DNA of 64,000 nt. It comes from Pseudomonas sp. Choline-02u-1. Its GTDB lineage: Bacteria > Pseudomonadota > Gammaproteobacteria > Pseudomonadales > Pseudomonadaceae. Under the pieces are notes generated by a model. The model was given only the letters and a program-made list of their open reading frames with translations, had not been told where the DNA came from and made no database searches. A program made the translations under genes and the position numbers. Positions 47,389 to 56,141 of the stretch are shown one piece after another. Each line of letters begins with the position of its first letter. Position 1 is the first letter of the stretch. Location: NCBI RefSeq assembly GCF_002836515.1, contig NZ_PJBC01000008.1:1-64000 (forward strand), written 5' to 3'.

Positions 47389-48257
47389 TTCAAACCGACA
47401 GACTGCCAATAGAAGTCGGTTATTTGACCACCCCAGAGCAAGGCAATCCAGCCGGCAATTGCCAGAAAGGGCCCAAACGGGATCGGCGCCGAGGTTTCCT
47501 GAGCGCGCAGACGCAGCATGACGACACCCAAAATCGCCCCCACCAAGGAAGACAGAAGAATCGTCAGCGGCAGGATCTGCCAACCACCCCACGCCCCAAG
47601 CAGGGCCAGCAGCTTGAAATCGCCATGACCGATGCCGTCCTTGCCGGTCAGCAGTTTGAACAGCCAGAACACCGACCACAGCGCCAGATAACCCGCGACC
47701 GCGCCCCACAATGCATCGGGCAACGCCACGAACACGCCGAAGCTGTTGACGATCAGCCCCAGCCACAGCAACGGCAGCACCAGCACATCGGGCAGCAGTT
47801 GATGTTCGCAGTCGATCAGACTCATCGCCAGCAAGCCCCACGTCAGCAAAATCAACAAACCTGCCGGCCAGCCAAAGCCCAGGTGCCAGGCGATGAATGC
47901 CGAGAGCAGGCCGCAGGCCAATTCGGTCAGCGGGTAACGTTTGCTGATCGGCGCCGAGCAGGCCGAGCAGCGACCGCGCAGGCACAGGTAGCTGAGCAGC
48001 GGAATGTTTTCCCACGGCCGGATCCGATGTCCGCAATGCGGGCATGCGGAATGCGGCAGCATCAGGTTGTAAGTCGGCACAGGCGTTTCGGTGGGCAGGC
48101 CGAGCACATCATGGGCTTGCTGGCGCCAGTCGCGCTCAAGCATCTTCGGCAGACGCCAGACCACCACATTGAGAAAACTCCCCACCACCAGCCCGAGCAG
48201 CAGCGCGGTGACCACAAAGGCCAGCGGATACACGGCAAACAGTTCGTCGATAGGCAT
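47385..48257 (-). CDS. pilD: Prepilin peptidase / N-methyltransferase PilD
   Basis: The 290-residue inner-membrane enzyme cuts prepilin leaders and methylates the new N-terminus. Zinc-binding cysteines are at 72, 75, 97 and 100 (CPHC and CSAC), and the catalytic aspartates are Asp149 (LIDCEHQ) and Asp213 (GHGDFKL, a GxGD motif). These positions equal those I recall for P. aeruginosa PilD. It would process PilA, PilE, FimU, PilV, PilW, PilX, FimT and type II pseudopilins. The start at 48257 is the ATG of MPIDELF. Confidence 0.97.
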   Translation of the reverse strand: MPIDELFAVYPLAFVVTALLLGLVVGSFLNVVVWRLPKMLERDWRQQAHDVLGLPTETPVPTYNLMLPHSACPHCGHRIRPWENIPLLSYLCLRGRCSACSAPISKRYPLTELACGLLSAFIAWHLGFGWPAGLLILLTWGLLAMSLIDCEHQLLPDVLVLPLLWLGLIVNSFGVFVALPDALWGAVAGYLALWSVFWLFKLLTGKDGIGHGDFKLLALLGAWGGWQILPLTILLSSLVGAILGVVMLRLRAQETSAPIPFGPFLAIAGWIALLWGGQITDFYWQSVGLK

Positions 48258-48258
48258 G

Positions 48259-49476
48259 TCAGATCGCTGAGCCGAGTTGGAAAATCGGCAGATACATGGC
48301 CACCACCAGACCACCGACGATGACTCCCAGCACCACCATAATGAACGGCTCCATCAGGCTGGTAAGGTTGTCGACCATGTTATCGACCTCGGCTTCATAG
48401 AAGCCGGCGACCTTGTCGAGCATGTCATCCAGCGCCCCGGACTCCTCGCCGATGGCGGTCATCTGCACCGCCATGTTCGGAAACACACCGGTGCTGCGCA
48501 TCGAGAAATTCAGTTGCATGCCGGTCGACACGTCTTGACGAACCCGCAGCACTGCACGCTTGAACACCACGTTACCGGTGGCGCCGGCGACCGAGTCGAG
48601 CGCTTCCACCAGTGGCACACCGGCTGCGAATGTGGTCGACAGCGTTCGGGCAAAACGCGCGACGGCGGACTTGTACATCAAAGTGCCCACCAGCGGCAGT
48701 TTCAGCAGCCACGCATCACGACGGTCGCGCAGGGCCTGTGAAGTCTTCAGCGCGTGGCGAGTACCGAAAAACGCCGCCACCAATACCAAAAGAATCGCCC
48801 ACCACCACTGTTGCATGAATTCCGACAGGCTGATGATCATCAGGGTGAAGCCGGGCAGTTCGGCACCGAACCCGGAAAACACCGACTGGAACTGCGGCAC
48901 CACTTTGACCAGCAGAATGCCCGTTACCACAGCCGCCACCAGCACCACGGCGGTGGGGTAAGTCATGGCTTTCTTGATCTTGGCCTTGAGCGCTTCGCTT
49001 TTTTCCTTATAGGTCGCGACCCGTTCGAGCAAGGTGTCGAGGGCGCCGGACTGTTCGCCGGCGTCGACCAGGTTGCAGTACAACTCGTCGAAGTATCGCG
49101 GCTTTTTGCGCAGGGCGGTGGCAAAGCTGTTACCTGCCGCGACCTCCTGTTTGACCTCATCGACCAGCTTGCGCATGGCCGGGTTTTCGAAGCCTTCACC
49201 GATGATGTCGAAGGACTGCAACAGCGGTACACCAGCCTTCATCATCGTTGCCATCTGCCGGGTGAAAAGGGCGATGTCCTGCGGTTTGATGCGTTTGCCC
49301 AAGGTCAGCAGGGACGCTGATTTCTTGCGCACCTTGCCGGGGTTGATCCCCTGTTTACGCAACTGCGCCTTGATCAGTGCGGGATTCTGCCCACTCAATT
49401 CTCCAGTGACCTTGCTGCCTTTGCGGTCTGTGCCTTCCCAGGCGTAAACGCTGACTTTCGCTGCCTTGACCGCCAT
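48259..49476 (-). CDS. pilC: Type IV pilus inner-membrane platform protein PilC
   Basis: The 405-residue polytopic protein has two copies of the GspF domain: about residues 70-195 (ALFTRQMATMMKAGVPLLQS) and 275-395 (ARFARTLSTTFAAGVPLVEA). Membrane helices follow each copy. It forms the platform that PilB and the retraction ATPases turn against. The preferred start is the ATG at 49476 with AAGGA six bases before it; an ATG at 49482 is also in frame. It lies next to the pilB stop. Confidence 0.95.
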   Translation of the reverse strand: MAVKAAKVSVYAWEGTDRKGSKVTGELSGQNPALIKAQLRKQGINPGKVRKKSASLLTLGKRIKPQDIALFTRQMATMMKAGVPLLQSFDIIGEGFENPAMRKLVDEVKQEVAAGNSFATALRKKPRYFDELYCNLVDAGEQSGALDTLLERVATYKEKSEALKAKIKKAMTYPTAVVLVAAVVTGILLVKVVPQFQSVFSGFGAELPGFTLMIISLSEFMQQWWWAILLVLVAAFFGTRHALKTSQALRDRRDAWLLKLPLVGTLMYKSAVARFARTLSTTFAAGVPLVEALDSVAGATGNVVFKRAVLRVRQDVSTGMQLNFSMRSTGVFPNMAVQMTAIGEESGALDDMLDKVAGFYEAEVDNMVDNLTSLMEPFIMVVLGVIVGGLVVAMYLPIFQLGSAI

Positions 49477-49478
49477 GT

Positions 49479-51179
49479 TCAATCCTTGGTGACCCGGTTG
49501 ATTTCCTCAAGGCTGGTGATGCCTTGCATGGCCTTGTGCAGCCCCGAAGTGCGCAGATCGGCGAAGCCGTCGCGACGCATCTGAATGTCGATTTCCAGCG
49601 AATTGCCCTCGGCCATGATCAGCCGTTGCAGGTCCGGTGTGTTCTTTACCACTTCATAAATCCCCACGCGTCCTTTGTAACCGCCGTTGCAGTGATCGCA
49701 ACCGACCGGCTCGTAGATCGTGAAATGGCCGATGCGTTCCTCGGGAAAGCCTTCCTTGAGCAAGGTTTCGTGCGGGATTTCCAGCGGCCGCTTGCAGTGC
49801 GCGCACAACTTGCGCGCCAGACGCTGGGCGATGATCAGGCTGACCGAGGTGGCGATGTTAAAACCGGGAATGCCCATGTTGTGCAGGCGCGTGAGGGTTT
49901 CCGCCGCGCTGTTGGTGTGCAGGGTCGACAGCACCAAGTGGCCGGTCTGCGCAGCCTTGATCGCGATCTCGGCGGTTTCCAGGTCGCGGATCTCGCCGAC
50001 CATGATCACGTCCGGATCCTGGCGCAGAAACGAACGCAGCGCCTGGGCGAAGTCCAGCCCTTGCCGAGGATTGACGTTGACCTGGTTGATGCCTTCCATG
50101 TTGATTTCCACCGGGTCTTCGGCGGTGGAAATGTTGATGTCGACGGTGTTGAGGATGTTCAGCCCGGTGTACAGCGACACGGTTTTGCCGGAGCCGGTGG
50201 GGCCGGTGACCAGAATCATCCCTTGCGGCTGTTTCAGCGCAGCGAGGTACAAGGCCTTTTGTTCGGTTTCGTAACCCAAGGCGTCGATGCCCATTTGCGC
50301 ACTGGACGGGTCGAGAATCCGGATCACCACTTTTTCACCCCACAGCGTCGGCAGGGTATTGACGCGGAAATCGATGGATTTGCTTTTTGACAGACGCATC
50401 TTGATGCGCCCGTCCTGCGGTTTGCGCCGTTCCGAAATATCCAGACTGGCCATTACCTTCAAACGCGCGGCAATGCGCCCGGCCAACTGGATTGGCGGCT
50501 TGGCCACCTCACGCAGCATGCCGTCGGTGCGCATGCGCACCCGATAGTTTTTTTCGTAGGGCTCGAAATGCAGGTCGGAAGAGCCGCTCTTGATCGCATC
50601 GAGCAGCATTTTATGCACGAAGCGCACGACCGGGGCGTCGTCCGCATCGAGGCCGCCGATAACGTCCTTTTTGCTGTCATCGATGGATTCGACGTCGAGG
50701 CCGTCGAGATCGACATCGGCCATTTCTTCCAGGCCCGAGGTGTGGCTGTCGAAGAACTTGTCGATGGCGTCGCTGAGCTTGTCGTCCTCGACCAGAATCG
50801 CTTCGGTGCTCAGGCCGGTGCTGAACTGGATGTCGCTGATCGCCTGCTGATTGCTCGGATCGGAAAGCCCCACGAACAGTTTGTTGCCGCGCCGCCACAG
50901 CGGCAGGGCGCAGTGCTGACGAACCAGTTTTTCACTGACCAGCCCCTTGGGCTGGGTTTCTTTGTCCAGGCAATGCAGATCGAGCAGGGCCATGCCGAAA
51001 TGTTCGGAAGCGATCTCGGCGATCTGCCGGCTGTTGACCAGTTTGTTGTGCACCAGGTAATTGACCAGCGACACACGATTGCGCTGGGCCTGCGCCCAGG
51101 ATTGCCGGGCACTTGTTTCCGTGAGCAGTTCGGCCTGGACCAATTGCTTGGCCAGACCGCTCAGAGCGATGTCATTCAT
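49479..51179 (-). CDS. pilB: Type IV pilus extension ATPase PilB
   Basis: The 566-residue hexameric ATPase drives pilus extension. The N-terminal MshEN-type domain (about residues 1-150) could bind cyclic di-GMP. Walker A is GPTGSGKTVSLYTG, the Asp box and Walker B are in the VNPRQGLDFAQALRSFLRQDPDVIMVGEIRD run, and a zinc motif is made of CAHCKRP and CDHCNGGY. The gene is divergent from pilA, the usual arrangement of pilABCD clusters. Confidence 0.96.
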   Translation of the reverse strand: MNDIALSGLAKQLVQAELLTETSARQSWAQAQRNRVSLVNYLVHNKLVNSRQIAEIASEHFGMALLDLHCLDKETQPKGLVSEKLVRQHCALPLWRRGNKLFVGLSDPSNQQAISDIQFSTGLSTEAILVEDDKLSDAIDKFFDSHTSGLEEMADVDLDGLDVESIDDSKKDVIGGLDADDAPVVRFVHKMLLDAIKSGSSDLHFEPYEKNYRVRMRTDGMLREVAKPPIQLAGRIAARLKVMASLDISERRKPQDGRIKMRLSKSKSIDFRVNTLPTLWGEKVVIRILDPSSAQMGIDALGYETEQKALYLAALKQPQGMILVTGPTGSGKTVSLYTGLNILNTVDINISTAEDPVEINMEGINQVNVNPRQGLDFAQALRSFLRQDPDVIMVGEIRDLETAEIAIKAAQTGHLVLSTLHTNSAAETLTRLHNMGIPGFNIATSVSLIIAQRLARKLCAHCKRPLEIPHETLLKEGFPEERIGHFTIYEPVGCDHCNGGYKGRVGIYEVVKNTPDLQRLIMAEGNSLEIDIQMRRDGFADLRTSGLHKAMQGITSLEEINRVTKD

Positions 51180-51224
51180 GGGGATCCCGCACGCTTGCCG
51201 TTCATGACTTATAGCCTAGTCAAG

Positions 51225-51267
51225 TGACAGCGCCAAACACGGCCCGTGCAGGTGACAAAAAGTGTCA
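51225..51267 (+). promoter_or_regulatory. Candidate PilR-binding sites upstream of pilA
   Basis: Three TGTC/GACA elements are seen: tgaca at 51225-51229, and an inverted pair tgaca (51253-51257) and tgtca (51263-51267). They lie about 100-145 bases before the inferred transcript start, where the P. aeruginosa PilR sites (TGTC-type repeats) lie. Confidence 0.5.
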
Positions 51268-51341
51268 GATAGTGCGGTTACAGGTTGTAGGAAACGGCAC
51301 AGCGGATTGCGCGCGCCCAGCGGGCGGGGCCTGAAAGGCGT

Positions 51342-51357
51342 TGGCATGGGCTGTGCT
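51342..51357 (+). promoter_or_regulatory. Sigma-54 (RpoN) promoter of pilA
   Basis: tggcatgggctgtgct has the invariant GG (-24) and GC (-12) ten bases apart. The ATG is 49 bases past the -12 box. Confidence 0.75.
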
Positions 51358-51405
51358 GAGCCTTGTTCAGATCATGAGATTTCGACTCATGCATGGAGCG
51401 TGTTT

Positions 51406-51843
51406 ATGAAAAAACAACAAGGTTTCACATTGATCGAGCTGCTGATCGTTGTGGCGATCATCGGTATTTTGGCGACGATCGCCCTGCCGCAGTATTCGAA
51501 GTATCAGGCGCGGTCGAAGGTGACGGCGGGGTTGGCGGAGATCAGTGCATTGAAAGTGCCGTTCGAGGACACGATCAATCAGGGCACCGCGCCGAGTCTG
51601 GCCAACGTGGCTAACGGTACGACTGCCACTTCCAACTGTACGTTGGCAGTCACGGGTACAGCGGCGACTGGCGAAGGTTCGATTACCTGCACTCTGCTCA
51701 ATGCACCGGGTCCGGTATTGGGGAGAACCGTGACTCTCTCTCGTTCCGGTGCTGCTACGGGTAATACCTCCGGAGTATGGACCTGCGCGACAACCGTAAA
51801 CTCGGACTACGCTCCTCGAGGCTGCACGGCCAGCGGTGCGTAA
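51406..51843 (+). CDS. pilA: Type IV major pilin PilA
   Basis: The 145-residue prepilin has a six-residue leader (MKKQQG) cleaved before the FTLIELLIVVAIIGILATIA helix, with Glu5. The globular part is rich in Thr, Ala and Gly with four cysteines (SNC, SITC, VWTC and RGC), so two disulfides are possible; the last pair probably closes the C-terminal D-region. It is the bulk subunit of the fibre. The start at 51406 is fixed by the leader. A terminator follows, and PilR/RpoN control is likely from the promoter. Confidence 0.93.
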   Translation: MKKQQGFTLIELLIVVAIIGILATIALPQYSKYQARSKVTAGLAEISALKVPFEDTINQGTAPSLANVANGTTATSNCTLAVTGTAATGEGSITCTLLNAPGPVLGRTVTLSRSGAATGNTSGVWTCATTVNSDYAPRGCTASGA

Positions 51844-51862
51844 TCACGTTGCTGTCCGAACT

Positions 51863-51893
51863 GGAAATGCCCCGCACTGCGGGGCATTTTCGT
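51863..51893 (+). terminator. Terminator after pilA
   Basis: aaatgccccgc and gcggggcattt pair perfectly around act, followed by tttcgttt. Confidence 0.85.
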
Positions 51894-51964
51894 TTCAGAC
51901 CCCTTCACAAAAGCTCCAATAATTTCAGCGACTTATGAACTTTCCGGAAAACCGCAACTTGCAT

Positions 51965-52010
51965 GTGAATTTCACTCGAGTCATGCATTTTGCATGAAAA
52001 TGAAATTCAC
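51965..52010 (+). promoter_or_regulatory. Nested palindromic upstream region of the BON gene
   Basis: gtgaatttcac (51965-51975) is a palindrome, and atgaaattcac (52000-52010) is its second, one-mismatch copy, with centres 35 bases apart. Between them is tcatgcattttgcatga (51981-51997), arms of seven bases. The layout looks like a pair of activator or repressor sites, or a stem in RNA. Confidence 0.5.
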
Positions 52011-52060
52011 GGTTTTTCATAACTCATTGTTTTTAAACGATTTTATACGACGGAAAAAGT

Positions 52061-52076
52061 TGGCACAGCGTTCGCA
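52061..52076 (+). promoter_or_regulatory. Sigma-54-like promoter of the BON gene
   Basis: tggcacagcgttcgca has a perfect -24 box (ttggcac) and GG and GC ten bases apart, with one deviation in the -12 box (tcgc for ttgc). The BON ATG is 66 bases further on. Confidence 0.55.
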
Positions 52077-52141
52077 CTATCTCCGGTAACCCTGCTGACA
52101 AGCGTTACAGCAGACTTCCAGTAAAAACAGGAGTTACTCGT

Positions 52142-52495
52142 ATGAAGAAGTTCGCTATCACTGCCGCTGCTACCGCTCTGACCCTGACCATGGCTGGTGG
52201 CGCTTTCGCCCAGACCACTCAGGCTACCCAGTCGCCAATGGTTCTGGCTGCCGGTGAAATGACTCAGGCCAAAGAAGCTACTTCCGACACCTGGATCACT
52301 ACCAAAGTGAAAAGCGATCTGGTTACCGAAAAAGGTATTCCAGGCACCGACATCAAAGTCGAAACCAACAAAGGTGTAGTTTCCCTGTCTTCTGACGTAG
52401 CTGTTACCGAAGCTCAGAAAACCACCGCTGTGAACATCACCAAGAAAATCAAAGGCGTTAAAGCGGTCTCCGCTGACGGCCTGAAAGCCGAGTAA
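52142..52495 (+). CDS. BON domain exported protein
   Basis: The 117-residue protein has a signal peptide (MKKFAITAAATALTLTMAGGAFA) followed by one BON domain (about residues 48-115: TWITTKVKSDLVTEKGI, VETNKGVVSLSSDV, AVNITKKIKGVKAVSADG). BON domains bind phospholipid or act in the envelope, as in OsmY, which has two of them. It follows AGGAG six bases upstream. Codon use is strongly biased towards abundant-protein codons (many gct, ggt, aaa), so it may be highly expressed. The promoter region suggests RpoN control. Confidence 0.85.
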   Translation: MKKFAITAAATALTLTMAGGAFAQTTQATQSPMVLAAGEMTQAKEATSDTWITTKVKSDLVTEKGIPGTDIKVETNKGVVSLSSDVAVTEAQKTTAVNITKKIKGVKAVSADGLKAE

Positions 52496-52580
52496 GGCAA
52501 GACTTCTCGCCTGAACCGGGAGAAGACGCGACAGACGGGCCGAGCAATACGTCTGCCGCAACTTTAGAGTTCATGCGAAC

Positions 52581-52635
52581 GGTCACACGGATGTGACCAT
52601 TACAGGCCCCGGCACTTGTGTCGGGGCCTGTTCTA
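52581..52635 (+). terminator. Double hairpin / terminator after the BON gene
   Basis: A first stem ggtcaca/tgtgacc (52581-52598) precedes a strong 14-base stem acaggccccggcac/gtgtcggggcctgt (52602-52631), with only ttctattt following. Confidence 0.65.
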
Positions 52636-52673
52636 TTTGGAGACTCAAAAGATCGGACGATCTTTTGATCTTC

Positions 52674-52973
52674 TCAGTTACCGCGTTTGCTGTTGATCTG
52701 CCGCAGGCGGTTACCTTCAAAGCGCAGGTATTGGTACATGCCGTTGTTCGGGCCGTAGGACCATTCCTCGACCTGAAACTCCTCGCGGCGATTGGCACTG
52801 CGCTTGTAGCCAAGCACGTCACGGCTCACCGGCTCTCCACACTTTTGCAGCACCTCGCTTGCGCGGTCGCCGAGGCTGATCAACTGGCTGCCACAGCGCA
52901 ATGTATCCGAAGCCGACGCGTGGCCGGCGGCGCACGTCAGAGCGAGCACCGCCAGCCAGTTACGCACGGTCAT
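52674..52973 (-). CDS. DUF2845 family exported protein
   Basis: The 99-residue protein has a signal peptide (MTVRNWLAVLALTCAAGHASA) and the DUF2845 pattern: DTLRCGSQLISLGDRASEVLQKCGEP with a cysteine pair, then VEEWSYGPNNGMYQYLRFEGNRL. It is periplasmic, with unknown role. Its start overlaps the end of the DUF748 gene by four bases (ATGA), so the two are probably translated from one message. Confidence 0.9.
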   Translation of the reverse strand: MTVRNWLAVLALTCAAGHASASDTLRCGSQLISLGDRASEVLQKCGEPVSRDVLGYKRSANRREEFQVEEWSYGPNNGMYQYLRFEGNRLRQINSKRGN

Positions 52974-55921
52974 TCTGCATCCAGGTGCATTTGTGTAACC
53001 ACGCGGCCATCGCTTTCGGCCTCGCCGAGGTTGGCGTCGATGAAGTAGACGCGGTCATCCTCGAGCTTGCCCTTGTCGACCAGGTAATCCTTGATGGTGC
53101 TGGCGCGATCCTGGCCCAACTGACGCAGCAGCACATCGCTGCCGCTCCAGAACGCGATAACGCCCTGGCGCATTTTCGCCGTGCGTTCCTCTTTGCCCAG
53201 GTCTTTCCATTCTGCCGGTGGCTGGGTTTTCAGGCGGGTGCGGTAGATGCCTTCGAGCAAGGCTCCTTTCTCGCTTTCAGGTACTTGCAGCAGTGAGGCC
53301 TGGGCCGGGACTTTGTCGCCACGGCGCTGAAGCATCTTGTAGTAGTTGTACTGATATTCACGTTCGAGACGTTGCTCGGCCAGCAACGGTCCGTCACTGC
53401 TTTTTGCGGCAGTGCCTTCGATCTCCAGGCGCAGCGCCGGACGTTCCTTGAGTGCTTGCGACAGTTTCACCAGCGCCGCTTCGGCGTCTTTGTTCAAGTC
53501 GCTGGAACCCGGCGCGAAGGATACGGTGCCGAGGTCTTCGGAGCCGCCGCCACTGACCAGTCCGCCAATCATCTTGAACGGTGCGGCGGCGGCCTTGACG
53601 ATCAGGTTGCGCAGCGTCTGCCAGACGATCGGCATCACGCTGAACTGCGGATTATTCAGATCGCCGGTCACCGGCAATTCGATGGAGATCTTGCCGTCGA
53701 CATCCTTGAGCAGGGCGATCGCCAGTTTAAGCGGCAGACTCACCGCATCGGGGCTGTCGACTTTCTCGCCCAGTTGCAGTTGCTCGACGACAACTTTGTT
53801 CTCAGCCTTCAATTGACCCTTGGTGATCAGGTAATGCAGGTCAAGGTTGAGCCGGCCCTTGCGGATGCGGTATCCGGCGAATTTGCCGGAGTAGGGCGTC
53901 AGGGTCGTCAGTTCGACGCGCTTGAAGCTGGTGGCGATGTCGAGACTGGCCATCGGGTCGAACGGATTGACCGCACCCTTGATAGTCACCGGCGCGTAGC
54001 GGTCGACCTTGCCTTTGATGTCGACGCTGGCCGGTTTTGCCTGACGGCTGTCGATAGTGCCGATCTGGCCGTTGAGCTGCTGCACGGCGGTGGCGAAATT
54101 CGGGGTCAGGCTGAAGTCGGCGAAGTTGGCCGAACCGTCGTTGATGGCGATCGCACCGATGTGAATGCCCAGCGGTTTGTCCTTGCCGACTGGTTTGGTT
54201 GCGGTGCTTTTTGCTGCGCTGTCGGCCGGTTGCGGGATCAGCAGGTCATCGACGTTGGTGGTGCGATCGTCGTTGATCATGAATCGCACATAGGGCTGCA
54301 ACAGGTTGACCTTGTCGATCGACAGGCTGTTGCCGTGCTGATAGTTGATGCCGTCCACCACCACTTGCTGCCATTTGAGAAAGTCGCGGGTCTTGAGCGT
54401 ATCGAGGGTGTGCAGTTGATCGATCTGCGCGCGGCCGGTGACGCTGAGCGCCAGTGGTTCGGTGCTTTTCAGGTCGACCTTGAGGTCACTGCCGAGCATG
54501 CCGCTGCGCAGCTCCAGACGAATGAACGGGTTGATGTAGGACTGCGCGACGCGCAAGTCGACGTCTTGGGTTTTTACGTTGAGTTGCGCGTTGACCGGGG
54601 CCAGATTCACCGTGCCGTCTGCGCTGATCTTGCCTTGTTTGCCCAGGCCGCTGTCGAGCTTGATTTTGAAAGGCGAGGCATTGAGGCTGTCGAAATCCTG
54701 CAGGTCGACGTTCAGCGGGGTGATGTCCAGCGCCACCGCCGGTTGCGCCGAACGATCAGCGAGATGGACCGTGTAGTTGCGCAGTTGCACGTCCTTGACC
54801 AGCACCTGCCATGGCTTGCTCGCTGCAGTCGATTCAGGCTTCGGCGAGTCGGCGGCAGCCGGGGCATCGGCCGGTTCGGCGGCGGCTTTGGCAGCAGGTT
54901 TCGAAGGCTGACTGGCGAACAGCTTCTGCCAGTCCAGTTGTCCGTCGGCTTCCAGCGCGGCCCAGGTTTCCAGTTTGTTGCTGCGGATCTTGCCGACCAC
55001 CACTTGCTGCCTGGCAAGGTCCAGCGAGGTTTCGCTGACGTCGAGACGTTCGAGCCTGGCCAGTGGGCGTCCATCCGGGGCCTTGATGGCGAACGGAGCG
55101 ATGCTCACCGCAACGTTGTTCAGCAGTAATTCGGTCTGTTTCGACAAATTGAGTTTGTACTCGGTGCTGAGGCTGACTACGCCGTTTTCCAGCACCAGCG
55201 GCACCGCGTCGCGTACGTAAGGCCAGAAGGATTTCATCTGGCCATCGGTGACTTTCAAGGTACCTTCGGAGGTGAACGGGATCAGGCTGAAGTTGCCAGT
55301 CCAGTCGATCTGTCCGCCAGCGGGGCCGATCGCGACGAGGGTCATGTCGGCGCTGTCCTCGGGCAGAGTGCTGAGGTTTTTCAGCTCGAAACTGAGATCG
55401 TCGTATAGGAATTCGATCGGCTCGCTGGGGCGCACATCTTCGAAATGCACAACGCCGCCGGCCAGTTTGATGTTGTCGATGCGCAGCGGAAACGGCTTGG
55501 CGTCGGGATCGGCGGGTGTGGGCTCACTCGGCGGCACGTTGAACAGACCCAGCAGGTTGAGCTTGCCGTCCTTGGCAAAAAGGATTTCGCTCTTGGGTTT
55601 GTCCAGTTCGATGTCCGACAGGTGCAGCGCCTTGGTCCACAGGCTGTCGATTTGCAAGTTGGCATAGAGGCGATCGAAGCCGACCTGCTCCTTGCCCGGC
55701 TCGCCGATGACCAGGCCCCACAAGGTGACCTCAAGGCTGAACGGGTTGAGCTCGATGCGCTGCAGATGCGCTGGCACCGTCGCGTAGTTCGCCAGTTGCT
55801 GGTTGACCACGCGCAAGGCAATGCCCGGCAGGATCAGAAACCCCAGCAGGCTGTAGAGGGCCAGGGCTGTCAGCAGTGCGCCAATCGCGCGAATCAATCC
55901 TTTGGGCATGTGCGGCTTCAT
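52970..55921 (-). CDS. DUF748 / AsmA-like envelope protein
   Basis: This large protein of about 983 residues has one N-terminal membrane helix (LIRAIGALLTALALYSLLGFLI) and then long beta-rich DUF748/AsmA-like repeats (residues 60-800) of amphipathic strands with a low-complexity Ala/Pro linker near residue 335. Toward the end is an OmpA-like stretch (GSSDLNKDAEAALVKLSQALKERPALRLEIEGTA, read in two parts). Such proteins are thought to carry or organise lipids between the membranes; that is family inference. ATGs at 55921 and 55909 are both possible, neither with a strong ribosome site. Confidence 0.85.
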   Translation of the reverse strand: MKPHMPKGLIRAIGALLTALALYSLLGFLILPGIALRVVNQQLANYATVPAHLQRIELNPFSLEVTLWGLVIGEPGKEQVGFDRLYANLQIDSLWTKALHLSDIELDKPKSEILFAKDGKLNLLGLFNVPPSEPTPADPDAKPFPLRIDNIKLAGGVVHFEDVRPSEPIEFLYDDLSFELKNLSTLPEDSADMTLVAIGPAGGQIDWTGNFSLIPFTSEGTLKVTDGQMKSFWPYVRDAVPLVLENGVVSLSTEYKLNLSKQTELLLNNVAVSIAPFAIKAPDGRPLARLERLDVSETSLDLARQQVVVGKIRSNKLETWAALEADGQLDWQKLFASQPSKPAAKAAAEPADAPAAADSPKPESTAASKPWQVLVKDVQLRNYTVHLADRSAQPAVALDITPLNVDLQDFDSLNASPFKIKLDSGLGKQGKISADGTVNLAPVNAQLNVKTQDVDLRVAQSYINPFIRLELRSGMLGSDLKVDLKSTEPLALSVTGRAQIDQLHTLDTLKTRDFLKWQQVVVDGINYQHGNSLSIDKVNLLQPYVRFMINDDRTTNVDDLLIPQPADSAAKSTATKPVGKDKPLGIHIGAIAINDGSANFADFSLTPNFATAVQQLNGQIGTIDSRQAKPASVDIKGKVDRYAPVTIKGAVNPFDPMASLDIATSFKRVELTTLTPYSGKFAGYRIRKGRLNLDLHYLITKGQLKAENKVVVEQLQLGEKVDSPDAVSLPLKLAIALLKDVDGKISIELPVTGDLNNPQFSVMPIVWQTLRNLIVKAAAAPFKMIGGLVSGGGSEDLGTVSFAPGSSDLNKDAEAALVKLSQALKERPALRLEIEGTAAKSSDGPLLAEQRLEREYQYNYYKMLQRRGDKVPAQASLLQVPESEKGALLEGIYRTRLKTQPPAEWKDLGKEERTAKMRQGVIAFWSGSDVLLRQLGQDRASTIKDYLVDKGKLEDDRVYFIDANLGEAESDGRVVTQMHLDAE

Positions 55922-56024
55922 CTGTCTGAATCGGAGTGCCTTGGAGTATGGCACGCGATTCTGGTTCCGAAGTGCTTGATGTGGGCCAGGATTGTTCAGA
56001 AATCTCTGTAGGAAAATATTCCAT

Positions 56025-56112
56025 GTTGGGGCGGCGTGCTCGCGAAGCCGTCGGATCAGGCAGCCTTTTTGATGACCGATACACCGCTTCCGCGAGCAAG
56101 CTCGCACCCACA
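56025..56112. repeat. Degenerate REPIN-type inverted repeat
   Basis: gggcggcgtgctcgcgaagc and the mirrored gcttccgcgagcaagctcgcacccac flank a spacer of about 40 bases. Both arms depart from the family consensus at several bases. Confidence 0.6.
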
Positions 56113-56141
56113 ATGGAGTGTGGCTAATCGTGAATCGGCAA

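Noticed and set aside
53372..55129. 585-residue plus-strand frame inside the DUF748 gene
   Set aside because: Antisense shadow; the DUF748 frame has a membrane helix and the DUF2845 overlap.
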